A stretch of DNA of 64,000 nucleotides from Karalla daura (taxonomy: Eukaryota > Chordata > Actinopteri > Chaetodontiformes > Leiognathidae). The notes under the pieces were generated by a model. The model worked only from the letters and a program-made list of their open reading frames with translations, had not been told where the DNA came from and searched no databases. The DNA is taken from positions 17,992,739 to 18,056,738 of the forward strand of contig CM055192.1 of NCBI GenBank assembly GCA_029224185.1, read 5' to 3'. Made by a program: the position numbers and the translations under genes. Positions within the stretch are counted from its first letter, which is position 1. The number at the start of each line of letters is the position of its first letter. Of the stretch, positions 23,353 through 36,390 are shown one piece after another.

Positions 23353-24844
23353 CACTGACTGCCAAAAAAAACAGCTGTACAGTTTGTCAGCTTGAATTCA
23401 TGTTAAATTTACTTTAATAATTAATGATGATGTGGCTCCACAGTGACTGTGTAATGGCTACTATATTCCAAATGCTCATGATCTCCGAAATGTGGTGAGA
23501 GACACTGCTTGTGTTGGCTGCATGTGACAAACGTAAGCAAAGGAAGTCACGTCTTACTCGTACTAATTATTTACATTAAAGAAAAAACACAGACTAATCA
23601 GGAGGGGAGCGCTCCTTGGAAAGTATAAAATGATGGACCACCATGACTGCATTTTAGCGTAAGGATATGAAATCAACCACTGCAGTTTTAGCCAAAAATT
23701 TAGAGAAATATAAGAGACTGAGGAAACACTTGTGTGCCTCCAAGTTCACAGTGACTCAGCGTGGCATTCCTCTTTACCTACTTCCGCTCGTGGGAAAATC
23801 GACTACAGAGCCAGTCTGAGTAACCACATGTGGAACGTCAGTGCTCTTTGTGTATCACTGGTGTACAAGTGCGGAAGAGCTGCACAGTTCACTTCAAAGA
23901 CACGCTGTGGAACCATAACTCTTTGTGTGTGTAAAGATGGGCGGTGGTCGACTTTGCTCTCAGAGTTCGTATTAACAATCTTTCATCTGTGTTGTAAATT
24001 AAACCAGATGCTGCAGCTGAAGAACACAACTGACAACAGAGCCGGCTATAGGGTGAAGTTACCTCATGAAAATCATTACGATATCCCTTGCGCACAATGG
24101 GTAATGTTGGCCTCAAAATGCTAGAAAGTTAAAGCGTTCATGTTGATATCATTATTTTCCTCCATGGGGTCTGCGCTTCACAGAACACAATGCCCTTGGA
24201 CATGTGCATGCACTATTCCCCGCTGGGTAATAAAGCTCATTGGCTACTGAACATCAAGCCTTTCCCAGCAGCAGGCAGTGATGTGTCAAAAAGGCACAGT
24301 CATGGAAAGTCTGTGCAGGCTCAGTTTTAAATGCATTATTGATGAAACTGTAAGGCAAGATATTAGAAGTCATTACTATCATCTGTCAGTGAGCGCTACA
24401 GAGGTTATGGTGACATTAGAAACATGATGTTCATATCCGTCTTGAAGGACTCAAGTGCTGTGAGTCATTATTTGCCCGGTTTGAGCTCCATTTATGTAGA
24501 ACATCTTATTTCCTTTAGCTTTTAATTTCTAATGTCAGCACTTGAGCAGGGCATGGCTGCTTTTAACCCAGGAACTACAACTCCTCCACAAGCAAACCTT
24601 ATGCAAGGCTGTTTTCAACATGGTCTATGTCAAAGCATATCAAGTCTAAATGCATGTCACCAGGTTTTGAACCACAGCAGTGGCAACTTGTCACTGACAG
24701 TGAATTGAGAATAAAATAATAAATATAAGGAACCCTTTGTGCTGTAAAAATGAGACAGTAGACTCTCGGTTCACAGCAAGATGATCTGGACCTTAGATAG
24801 AGATTAGACCATTGGTTTAGATGTCAGGTTAAAGCCTTATCAGT

Positions 24845-24945
24845 TTCCTCTGATAGTCGCAAAATGTGCAGGTTTAAGGCTGGTTGTAGACCAAATTGCC
24901 CCTTGGTATGAATGTGTATGAATGGTGTGTGTATGTGCTTTCTCT
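24845..24945 (+). repeat. Fragment of the V-SINE-like core
   Basis: Roughly 100 bases that align by eye to the core of the repeat at 12.6 and 53.5 kb: TTTCCTCTGATAGTCGCAAA, ATGTGCAGGTTTAAGG, CCAAATTGCCCCTTGG, GAATGTGTATGAATGG. The tRNA-like head and tail are missing. Confidence 0.55.
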
Positions 24946-25224
24946 CGTAGTAGGTCGACGTCAGCTACACCTGTAGGATTAAGCAAGTAAAACTTGTGAC
25001 ACTACAAGACTTTCACAGATGTTACCAATTTTGAAAAGAACTGGAGTACACATTAACCGACTTGTTTTAGCAGATGTTAAACAGCAACTAGAAAACTGGA
25101 GATTGCACATTTAACAGCTGTGCCTGATGAGGGATTAAACAACACAGCTTATCCAACCAAGTGAGGCCAACGGAACGCATAATGAAATTTTGTGAGAGTG
25201 ACAGTTCAAGGGCAACCAAACTTG

Positions 25225-25345
25225 ATTCATCCATCCATCTTTTATTTTGCTTGATTTATACCTGCTGGTGTTGGTTGTTGGTCTGTTGGTGGACTGTAGG
25301 AGGAAACTCGAGTACACACTTGCCAACTTTGAGTCTTCACCCCTT
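25225..25345 (-). repeat. V-SINE-like fragment, reverse orientation
   Basis: On the minus strand this contains GAGTTTCCTCCTACAGTCCA (matching the 53.5-kb copy) and a GATGGATGGATGAATC tail, with the middle of the element deleted or replaced by a TTGGT-rich segment. Confidence 0.45.
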
Positions 25346-28300
25346 TTCTAACAACTGTCCCCAACTAGTGATGACTATTGCAGACTCGGCCTGACTGTGA
25401 ATCATGGCCACAATAGGACAAAAAAAAGCCTGGTTTTAGACAACAGATCGTTCTCTTTTTAGCAGAATGTACTGAGGCTATGCTGTAACAGTTACTATAC
25501 ATGGAAGTTCAGATTTATTCATTCTGGATGTGGCCACTGGTTGACCCCTTTACTCCTTGTAACACTATTTATATGAGCAGAGTGTAAAAAACTCATAGCC
25601 CTCCATAGACGACTCCATGGGAAACAGCCAGTCACAAAGCTGGCTCCTCTTTGGTCTTTAATTATCTCGCTATGCTATATTCTCCACTCTCAAATGTAAA
25701 GAAACAAATGCTCAAGTCAAGCTAAGCCAAACAGAAATTCTACACAATGAATACATTGACTTGTGATTGATTTCAGACACACAGGAGGCACGTTTTCACA
25801 GCAGGTGACAACAGGTAATGGAACAAGGTATCCTCTCGGTAACATTAGGCTGATTCAGCAGAGACTGAGGTCATTGCTGTGTCAGTCCTTCTGAGTCATT
25901 GCTTCGCATTGAGGGAGGCCCAGATTTACTTTCAATAATAACCGGATCCCAGTGGGTCTCCACCACATTATATAATCCACTCTCCGGCCCACTTACTGAG
26001 TTGTGTTTTGGAACTCCTGTTCAGTTAGCAGGGGTGGACTTTAGACAGGTAGCATAGAAAAATGTGAAGATATAATAAACAATCTTCTGACAACTGAAAA
26101 CACAAGAGTTGTCAAGAAAGATGTTAGGAAATCTCAGGAGCCTTTAGATGGTTTTGCATCCATTCATGATTTGGAATGGATTTAGTAAATGTGCACCAAA
26201 GACATAAAGACATAAATAACAGCTTGTGGAACAGTTTGTCTCATGCACATGTTTTGGATTGTCTTGAAAGCCCATTGATGCCAACCTAACAACCGCTGCT
26301 ATGTTGTGCTGCTGCAAATGATTGCGCTCAACACTGATCCATTGTTGCGGAAAAGAGGCAGACATTTGGTACCACTTATTCTGAGGGGTCCCATATGCTT
26401 CCACAATCATTGCAGGCTGCAGTGAGGAACACCTGAGATTTGATCTGTTCTGATAAGGATCTGTAGGAATATGTCTATGCTTTATGAACATGTCTGAAAA
26501 AGGACAGCAGGACAAGTAACAAAAAAAAAATCCCTTTTACCAATTCCTCTGATGCGTAAGCAGTCTGCGGTGGTACTTACTTGTTCCCACAAATCAGAAC
26601 TCACAATCCATCAGCAGCTCTTCCCAGCTCATTGCCTCTCCCTGCCCACTAATGGCCTTTGTTCACTGCCAAGGATAGCTACACACAGCTCTATGCAATG
26701 CAAACTGACAAAAGACTGCCTGTATACATCATCTGACGGTTCCTGTGTTGTAATTGCTGCAATTTCTGACATGATCTGGGAGCCCCCAGAACAAACTCAC
26801 TCGACCTCTGCCTTGGAACTCGAAGGAAACAGCTTTGTAGCTCTACTAAAGGTGGAATAATCCAGTGAGTGTTAAGACTTTCACTCTGTTCTTAGAGCTA
26901 CTGTTCAGTGTTCATACATTCAGGTACAGGCAACTGTTGCCTCTAATTCTCAGTTGACGACAGGCTGCAGATTATGCGTGATAAATACATGAAAGCACTG
27001 AAGGCTTATTTGGACAATAATACAGCGTCATCCATCATCTGAGCCCTCTCGCCACCTTTAGACGGGTGAAAACTGGACAATGTGTAGACAGAGAGCTATT
27101 TGATGCAAAATTCATTTATAATTTCCAGATCACCTAATGTGCATGTTTGAATTGTGGATTGAACCCAGCATGGGTCAAGTGAATCCTTGTGTACAGATGT
27201 GTACAGAACATGTACAGTAAACTCCAAACAAAAGCTTTCAAAGTCTGAGAAGATGAAAGATGAATTGCATCAAATAAATACACTGAAGAAATTAAGACGG
27301 AGTCTGAGAAACACTTTGTTTCATGTCTTGTCACCAACAAAAACGTGAAGACAGAATAATGAATCATGGAATAGTAAGCATCATAAATTTAATTGAATCC
27401 TTCTGAGTACTTTCTTCGAATACGAGCTGAAAACTATTAATGTGGCCTGGCCTCTGCTGGATTCATCGGGGCACAGCACTCAATTAGCTGAGCTAACTGA
27501 CTGGCTGGTCAACAAACTGACATCATCAGTGGTGAGCTCTATAAATTATCATTAATATGCTGACTGTGACTGATGTCTTTCTGCTTCCCCTGTGGTTCAG
27601 TGGTTTCACAGCTCATTCGTGGCTTACATAGATTCCCCCTTAGTAATCCTGCAGCATTAACAGATGCCTGTTTTTTAAAGAGATGAAAAAAAATAAAGTT
27701 GTTTTCTTTTTTTTTCTTTTTTACCACTCTGGCCTGCAACTCTGGATTTTGTAGGCCAGGATTCCTAGAAATATTAAGTCTTGGAAAGACATAAAACCTT
27801 GTTGTTGCACAAAATGTGTTGTTGATTGTGAATCCAGGAACAGAGTGAAAACAAAAACAAAGGAAAGAGATTCTTTGAGAGGCTGTCACAACATGAAGAA
27901 CCCCATTTTAAGAAATGTTGTAATATATCTATTATATTTGCTGATTGGAAAAAGTACAGTAAAGTATTGTTTTTGAGTAAAAATGTTCCATTTAACCCAA
28001 ACAGTCTCTCATCAACAAAACTCAGTTTAACCTTAAACCTTAACCTTAATATAAGATGACCTCAACACTTAATTTAAGAAGGCAGGCATCTATGCATCTT
28101 TTATGCTTTGCATCTTTTGAATACAAATTCTAAATAGATTAAAAAACCTTTAAATATCAAACTTCAAAGTAATGATATTTCAAAATGAGCAATAGACAAA
28201 CCCTAAAATAATCAATTACATTTCATATTCATATTAATGGAGACTTAGCATTAACCAGTGTTACCCTAGTCCCTGAGCTGCATCATGGTTAATAATTTAT

Positions 28301-28539
28301 ATCTTATTTTGCCACAAAAATCAATGAATGATTTATTTTTCAAATGTAATACTTTAGCTTGGCACCGATCTGCACTTCTTCAAACAAACCTGCCCTGAAT
28401 GTGCAGTAAATGGCCTTCAGAATGGCACTTTTAAAAATGTGTAATAATTCCTTCAAACAACCTCTCGAAGGGTTCCTCATGCATAGTGCATGGCCCGTAT
28501 TGGGTAATTGTCCTGTGAATTATTTATTTGATGTCACTA

Positions 28540-29050
28540 CTGTATATTCTGAGGGTCTCCCGACGGCTTGTGTGGTATCCAGCGGTCGGGTCAACTTGAG
28601 TGTCACGGCCCCAAGCATCCTGTGCAGTGAAACATTTTACCTCCCTCTCACTGAGAGCCACGCCACCATGCCTTTGTAATGCCATAAAAACACAGCATGC
28701 CTTTGCACAATGACTGTCTCTGAGCCTCCCTCCCCCTTGTCCATTGAAGTGGCATACAGGACTCCACTTAATGACTGGATGATGCAGTAATGGGTGATGT
28801 CATTAAACTAACACTGTGCATTACCATTACTAACACCCCGCGCCGACAGAGACCACACAGATTACTGCAGACCCTCGGAGAGTTTGGGAAATTGCTGTAG
28901 ATGTGAGACAATATGCAGGGTGTAATATTATGTAAGCGGTGTAATGACAACCGCCGGCTGTCTGCAGAGAGTAGCACGACCCAAGGTGGTGATAGAAAAC
29001 ATACGTGAGGATAAATCACGGCCGTGGGATTGGCAGTGCTCATCTAGACT
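28540..29050. promoter_or_regulatory. Candidate conserved non-coding block
   Basis: Unique, GC-richer sequence with CpGs (CCCGACGGC, CAGCGGTCGGG, CCCCGCGCCGACAG, CAACCGCCGGC) standing out from the AT-rich surroundings. No coding frame or repeat explains it. Called only from composition; comparison with other fish is needed for any firmer statement. Confidence 0.2.
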
Positions 29051-29865
29051 TTCTGTAAGATGAGGAACTGATGACGGGTGAAGCAGGATAATGAAATATA
29101 CAGCACATGCTGTCCATTGGTCAGTGGTCCCACAGTATATGCTGTCAGACTAGATAAATTGCAAACCCCAGCAGACCATGAGCATCATATAGTTGGCAGC
29201 TTAGCACATGCAGCTGCACTCTTTATCAGTGACTTCCTCTGCTCTCAAGCTTACACCTATAGCTGGGTGCCTTCCTTTTATGGAGATCTATTTGAATGTA
29301 TAATCAAGTAGAATAAAGCCTGATACATGCCCGGGATAAGTGAGAATCCATAATGGGCAAATGTGGAGCATAAAGAGTGCATGGCTTTATCACCTTTGCG
29401 TGGCGATAAAACAACTACACTGACATTTTTAGAGTTGCTGTGGAGCAAGCCTGCTCAAAGCATGAACATAAGAAAGCATCGCTGCAGTTTGGCACTAGGA
29501 ATGAATATAAAGCATATGCTATGTGACCAATGCCTTTTCTAAAGTAATTTAGACACTGGGTTTTTTATGTCTCAGAAAACATCTCCCATAGTGAGATCTT
29601 AACCCATGATCTGCTAGTTCTGTGCCTGTACAGCCTCAAAGCTTAAGACAAAGACAACATTTTTTGTATTCATCAGATATTTGCAGCCATTCCTGATGTA
29701 GATGATGATTTATTGCCTCACAACCCAACCACAATACAGCAAGGCTTTCCCTTTTTCATAGACTATAAATTCTGACTTGTATGCAATTTTTGGCGCTGGC
29801 TTCAACATGTAGCGGATTATAATATACAGTATGTATATTATGTACTCCTCATGAACACTGAGTAA

Positions 29866-29915
29866 GAGTTAGAGTTAACTTTATTGATCCCTTTGGGATG
29901 ACTCCCTCAGGGACA
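29866..29915 (+). repeat. Short fragment of a dispersed repeat
   Basis: The motif AACTTTATTGATCCCTTTGG followed by GATGACTCCCTCAGGGACAT resembles a segment common to many teleost interspersed repeats. Identity is from memory only and no flanking parts were recognised. Confidence 0.35.
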
Positions 29916-32900
29916 TGTATATCATATTACTCATACAACAAGAATATTAGATAGTCACAGTGGTCCTAAAATGAAAAACGTCTTTTTTTTTTAACAGTAT
30001 GTCAAAATCCTGCTTAAACCCCAGTGTAATTCAGTGAGCACTGAGCGACTCCCCTGCGTGGCCTGTGGTACATCAGCAGCTGGGTGAAGAGACAAGATGG
30101 ATCGCTGGAGTGACAGAAAGCAAAACACTCACAGGAAAACTCTGCGGGGCTCCGTGGCAGGCTGCAGCACAAACATGGACTTACCCACTGAGATGCATAT
30201 CCAGTCACACATTCCTTGCATGGATTTAATGTCCTAGTGATTGCAATTGTGCTTTCATGTAGTGCATACCCACAATTCCTCGACCTTGGATTTATATCTC
30301 ACTTTAACTTCCAATAAAACCCGTCTTGTTCAGGAAGTGAGCAGAACAAATGAGCGCTGACACATGCTTTATCCTTTAACTGTTTAACCCTCTGCTCTGC
30401 CATGTGTTGAGAAATCGTAAAGGAAGCAGGCTTGCAGCACATAGCTATATGGAGAAAAATTGACAGGAATTCATGAAGCTGCGAACATATGCATATTGTT
30501 TGTTAACAGTAAAACGTGTTGTACTAATCATTTCAACAGACATTCATGCATGTGACTCGAGCACAGCCCATAAAGACTGTGTAGATTCAGCTGTGCGGCA
30601 GCTCAAGGCAGAAGAGTTTTTATTGGCGATGGGAGAGTTGGACTTTTCAGCGACGCCCATCACACAGAAACAGCACGTGTACGCTGAGACACCGGGCACA
30701 GACCCCTGTTGAAATCTGTCCAACTATTTTTCAGCTGACATTATTAACAAGAGAAAGAAATCCTTGTTGAACACTGAATGGGAGCACTTGTGACTTCATT
30801 AATGTTCCAATATGATGAAGTTAATATCTGACGCATGTATTCGCACAAAGAAAAGACAGAAAAGTAGCAGAACACAGTTAGGAGCAAATGAGGACCAGAT
30901 TTGAAAGTGTGTGCGACATGTTCACATTAAATACCAAATGTTCCCCTGAGGAAGTGACTTAATCACGATAATTGGAAGCAAACTTCAAAACAAATGCACG
31001 GAGTTCAAAAAGAGACCCTCCCCTGCTTCCTCTGTGAACGTAATGACTCTCCTTCACACTCCCCGGGCACAATGTGACATTCATACCAATCAGTGTGAGT
31101 CTGCTCTGAGAATACTCTTTGCCATCCGACCCTTTAAATTTTTCATTGGTGCAATTTCCAGAGTTCTCAGAACATACCACTTGTAATAATATGCGAATAA
31201 AAGGAAGCAAAATTGTCCTTATATAGTGTCATAAATGAATGGAAAAGAAAAAAAAAAACAGTACTATAAGTCAAGAAGAGAAACTATGACAATGACAGAA
31301 CAATCTGTAAAATACATGAAGAGCACATGGTAAATTGCTGCAGCAGCAAAAAGACAGATGAGCACAATATGACCATAAATTTTGCGAATGTTCACAGTGA
31401 GAGTCGATGGATATACTGTTTTCTGTTACATAACAAATACAGGAAGGGTTAAGTTGCAGTAAAAACAAATGTTCGAAGTTGCACAGAGAGCTATTTCCAG
31501 ACGCTGCTAAATTGTCAGTGGAACTGAGAGCGTGGATGAGGAGCCTTGGCAAAACAATCCCAAAGGCAACAAGGTTGTTTCTCAACATGACATCGAAAAG
31601 CAGCATCAGCAGCAACAGTTTATAGTGCAGCACAAAAAAAAGGAAAGAAGACATTTCTGTAACTTGTGTCTGTGCTATGCAGTGGAGTCATGACAAATGA
31701 GGGGACATCCAGGTGACATTCTTTGGCTGACTGCCATTTCTCTGCCCACCCAGGGGAGTAATTTCACACTGTTGAGAGGCTCCTGCACACATTTTTCATA
31801 CAGAGGCAAGAAGCAGCTGGAATGGATGGTAACATTTGATTTCCCATGTGTGCACCTGATAGGTCCGGTTTTGAGAAGTTTCATGGATTATAGAATTCTG
31901 GAGTTTCCAGAAATCAGCTTTGCAAGGTGAATTGAACTCACTCGGGGCAAAAAGCAGACACAGTACATCTGGTTAGTTTAAAAATGAATCTCAAAAGCTC
32001 TCTTTTCTTGTTTTTTGCTCCTTCGTTTTGCTCTGCTCCTTCTCCTCAGACAGTTTGGGAAAAGCGAGCACAGATGATAGAGTACACGGCAGGAGGCTCT
32101 GATAAAGGGACAACAGCGGCCTCAATTTTTTATTTTTTTTTCTGAATTCTCATAAGGATTATCTGTGGCTACGCTTCTGTTTTTTGACAGGTCGATTGAA
32201 CAGCACTGGCTTGTTTTCTCTCCTAAGATAGGACCCAGAGCAGTGGAATACTTTGTCTGCTATCATCAAAGGCCACAATAATCCCTTATGTTGGAATAAT
32301 ATATAACTGTAGTTGTAAGAAAGCAACGAAAAAGCAAGTGGACATGAGGGGAATGAAGGCTTCTGTAGCCGCAGAAAAAAGGCATCTTTAACACTTAGTG
32401 TAACTCTGAGCTTGTGTTGAATATTACTATTATTATTATTTTTATTATTATATGGTAATAGGTAAAAGGTTATCTATATGATCAAAGCAACCATTAGCAT
32501 AAGACAAGGGCATCATTTTTGCTGACTCAAGAAATTTGCAGTTTGCAGACTGTGAAGTTGCCCCTCAGAGCCTCCTTGGAAATCTCATAAGGAGAACAGC
32601 CCTGGGCAGAGAAGCCACTGAAAATGAGCTGGTGTTAGAAAGCTTTAGACCTCATTTTAACTACCACTAAGGTTTTGCTGGATGTGTTTGCTCCCTCTCT
32701 AATTTATATCTGTCAGTGTGCAAGGTAACAGAGGAGGGGGGAGAAATACCGCAGGGATGTTTAATGAATGAGCCCATTCTTTTCTTACCAGCTGAGGTTC
32801 AAAAGTCAAACACAATCATTTTGAACTTGCATGTTGTAGACAAATAATGTTGTGTGTGATAATTAGATGATCGTCATGAGTGGGAAGAAATCCTAGTCAA

Positions 32901-34139
32901 ATACTGATTTTCCAAATTTTTCTCAAAATGCAAAGTCTGTCCAGTGAATTTTGCAATAATTACCTGTATATTTTTAATTAAAGATGTGGTTTAATGGTTT
33001 CAATCGGATAAAATGTGTGGAAAATATTCCAAAGATGTAAAGCTACTAAAAAAGAATTTCTTAAAGATATCACAGTACATAACTTCAGATCTTTTGAGGT
33101 CGTGTCTACGCATTTCTAAGGCATTGAGCTTACTTTTCTGTCAGTCAGAAAGTTTCTCTCAATATTTGTATCTTCAGAAGAAATCTCCATATTATTTCAT
33201 TGTTGAGGTGCTTTGAACGCAAAGACATGCTGCATCAGCTTGTTCTCTCCTACACCGTCTTCACAAGACAGCTTTTATTTATGACAGTTTCCCATTGGTG
33301 ATGTAATCTACTTAGAAAACGTCACTATCTCCTCCTGATACAGACTCTGCATTCTTTAATCTGCGAAGCACCTCTGTCACATCCAGGCGTAAAGTTTATG
33401 ACCACTCAAACAAAGTGTAACACAGGTCAGGGGCCAAAGACAATGAGTGCCATTCCTTAACTTAAGTCAACATTGACACTCTCTGTATAGCTACATTCTT
33501 CTCACTGGGAGACTTGGGGCAGACAATACAAGGCCAGCAGATTTCTCTGGACCTTTCATCTCCCAACGCACGGCCACAGTATTAATGAAGGGATAAAGGA
33601 CTTTTGAAGCGAGGAAAGCTTCACCAAAAGGTTTCAGAAGCAGAGGCTTGGGCAAAGCCACTTTATCCGCACAGGATGTGCCATTTCTTAAAAAGCAAAA
33701 AGAATCCTTGTCCCTCGCAGGAGAATGACTTTGAGGTGAAGGTTGTCACAGTGTACACGCAGGCACTTGTTCCATGTGGAAAGCCACTGGCCCCTTTCTT
33801 GCAAGCTGTGATAGAAGAATTTCAACGGGCACAATGAAATCACAGACACCCTGCGAGTTACATGCAGACAGCCACGTGAATGCAAGAAGACATGCTCCAT
33901 CCCTTCCTCTGCTGCTGCACCTCGGGCACTGGCTTCCTGCAGATACGAGACTTCAGGCATGATGGCGACTCCATTTTCACTCTCTGCAGGTCCAAACAAG
34001 GGAATAACGGTGTGCAAATGAAATCCTGACAACGATTCATTTTCGCCCACACAGGATTGAGCCTGCATGTCTCTGTGTCGTGTTGGCCTTTTTGAGCTAT
34101 GATTGGCTGGTCACATTGACCTTGGCACATCATCAATCA

Positions 34140-34340
34140 CTGCCGCCTCCTGGTGCCCCAGTTTTTTTCTCCTCTTATTAGTCTCCCAAGGGCCAATGCA
34201 ATGATGGATATCACTATAGGGATATCATTCATCTCTTTGGGGGCTGGTAATGGGTTGGGACCACCCCCACATTCGGGCGTGGAGATATGAGATAATAAAG
34301 AGCGTCGGGAACAAGGAGAGGAGGCAGAGGGGTTAAACAA
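34140..34340. promoter_or_regulatory. Candidate conserved non-coding block
   Basis: GC-richer unique sequence with paired GATATC sites around ACTATAGG (near 34207-34227), CCACCCCCAC and TTCGGGCGTGG motifs. No repeat or coding explanation. Composition-based and low confidence. Confidence 0.2.
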
Positions 34341-34927
34341 CAGGCCGTTTAGGGCTGTATGTGTTATGATACATCAGGGAGTGATGATCTCCTCTGAGTA
34401 AGATGTTTGTCAGCCAGCGCTGTAAGGGGCATGAGATTCTGCAGCCGAAAGGACTGCTCACAGCTCCTTTATCGCCCACCAGACTGTCTTCTGAGGCTCC
34501 AGATGAAAAAGGATAGATGCAATGGATTCGTCCCGGACAAGATATTCCCTCTGCCCCATTTGTTGCTCAACATGCACCCTAATGAAGCTGTTGTGCTTAA
34601 TGAATAAAGTCTAAACAGCAGGTGGAGCTGTCTGTACAGTTAATGGACCTGGAACAAGCCTTTTCTTTTCCCCCTCAAGGATAAAGTAGATCACATTTGG
34701 ATATATTATCTCTGTCTAGCCACTGTATGCTTGCAGATAAATGCATAAATGGCACAGTAGACAGATATATTTTCTGCATTAAGTGACACCATGATTATGA
34801 GTAAAATGAATAAGAGTCATGGATATTGTGTCATGGATACAAAAGTCAGAATGAAATAAATAAATGCAGGTTGAAGTCCATGGTGTGTGTGAATTGTACT
34901 TGAATTGAAAGTTTAAATAGGGCTGCT

Positions 34928-34961
34928 GTCTGAGAGAGACAGCTGATGCTCTCTCTCAGAC
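34928..34961. repeat. 12-bp perfect inverted repeat
   Basis: GTCTGAGAGAGA (34928-34939) and TCTCTCTCAGAC (34950-34961) pair perfectly around a 10-base loop. The arms are AG/CT-rich, so this could arise from simple-sequence drift. Confidence 0.6.
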
Positions 34962-36059
34962 TAAGGGTATTTATCCGTAAATCAGCAGATTTCATTCGTG
35001 TCACACTAGGCTGAGTTTGACAGATTGACAAAAATACTCAGATAATATGAGTCTGATACTGAAATGAGCAAGTAAATACACATTTGGTCCTGGGGTTCTT
35101 TTCATCCTCATATCCCAACAGGCTTTTTCACATCCAAGCATAGTAACGTGATTAGCTGCAGTGCAAGACAGTGAACAGCAGATAGCACCATTGGACACAT
35201 CATGCTCCAGCCGTACTTTCCCCCTTTTTGTACTTAATGCCACATTAGGTGAGGAGGTGTGCTGAAAAGTTAATGTATTCACTGCTCTCCGTGTGCTCTA
35301 TGTATATTCACTTGTCCCTCTTCTGACCTTTAATAAGTAACAGAATATTTTCTGTTTGCAATTCACATTTCTTCCCATGCAAAACTAAGTACAGTATGTG
35401 TATTATGAAGCGCTCCTTTGATACCCGTTAGTTTAGGCTTGTTCTCACCAGAGTTCAATTTACAACACATCAAAGAAGTATAAAAACATGGGAAGGCTGG
35501 GTGGAGCAGGGGATGTATACTTATCAGCAGTGAGCTAGAAAATACCCTCTACGGGCTGCATTGCATAATGTTACACTGGGGTGTCTCATTACATAAACAG
35601 ATGTGTGCTGTAACAATGCTGCAAGAAGGTCAGAGAATGATGCATACACCAATGAACTCCACCAGATCTCCAGATTATCATTTCATTGGTTCAGCAGAGG
35701 TTCAGTGTTTTGAATTGTGCAACAGAAAAATACAGCTTGTCTTCTTTGTCTTTTACAGCACCACAATGTTCTCCAGAAAATACCTCATGCAGACTTGCGA
35801 TGAACAGTAAATATACTGACTCATGTGCTGGACACATTAGAAACCAAGGTAAATAGCACATATTAATAAAAGAAGTATATATATATATATCCTATCTTGT
35901 TTGCATGGCAACACATTGAAAAGGAAAAATAAAATAAATATGGTAATATAATGTAGTAATATAGTGTTGCATTTAATATCGTCAGTAGTTTTTATTGGAA
36001 ATACCGTATCTTGTAATACAATACAGTTTTGAGTGGGAGAGCTTTCCAGTGTTTCTTGA

Positions 36060-36390
36060 AATGCTATCACTGCAGATAGCACTGTCACCTCACAGCTCGA
36101 AGGACCTGGCTTTGACTCTTTGTCAGCCGAAGGGGTTTTCTTTGTGGAGTTTGCATGTACTTCCTGTTTCTTTATGGGTTTTCCCTGAGTACTCTGGCTT
36201 CCCACAGTTCAAAAGCATGCATGTCCAGGTAGACTGGAGACTCTAAATTGCCCCAGGCGAGTATGAGAGACTGAATGGTGTGTGTGCCCTGCAACAGACT
36301 GACTAGAGTGTGTATCCTGCAATCCCTGCGGTACAGTTAGGGTACAAAGCAGCTAAGATGATTGATGGATGGAAGTCAATAAAGGTTTTC
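36060..36390 (+). repeat. V-SINE-like repeat, near full length
   Basis: The head GCACTGTCACCTCACAGCTC and a degraded B box (GGCTTTGACTC) are followed by the core: TTTGTGGAGTTTGCATGTAC, GGCTTCCCACAGTTCAAAAG, CATGCATGTCCAGG, ACTCTAAATTGCCCCAGG, ACTGAATGGTGTGTGTGCCC. It ends in GATTGATGGATGGAAG. It shares the same architecture as the copies at 12.6 and 53.5 kb. An open frame at 35995-36246 is a by-product. Confidence 0.7.

Larger units (their letters stand above)
23353..36059. other. Non-coding stretch, mostly unique sequence
   Basis: Beyond the repeats listed at 24.8, 25.2 and 29.9 kb, no gene is seen. Two blocks stand out from the AT-rich background by higher GC and more CpG: about 28540-29050 and about 34140-34340. 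Between about 31930 and 33010 there is not even a chance open frame of 60 codons. A 12-bp hairpin lies at 34928-34961. Confidence 0.5.
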
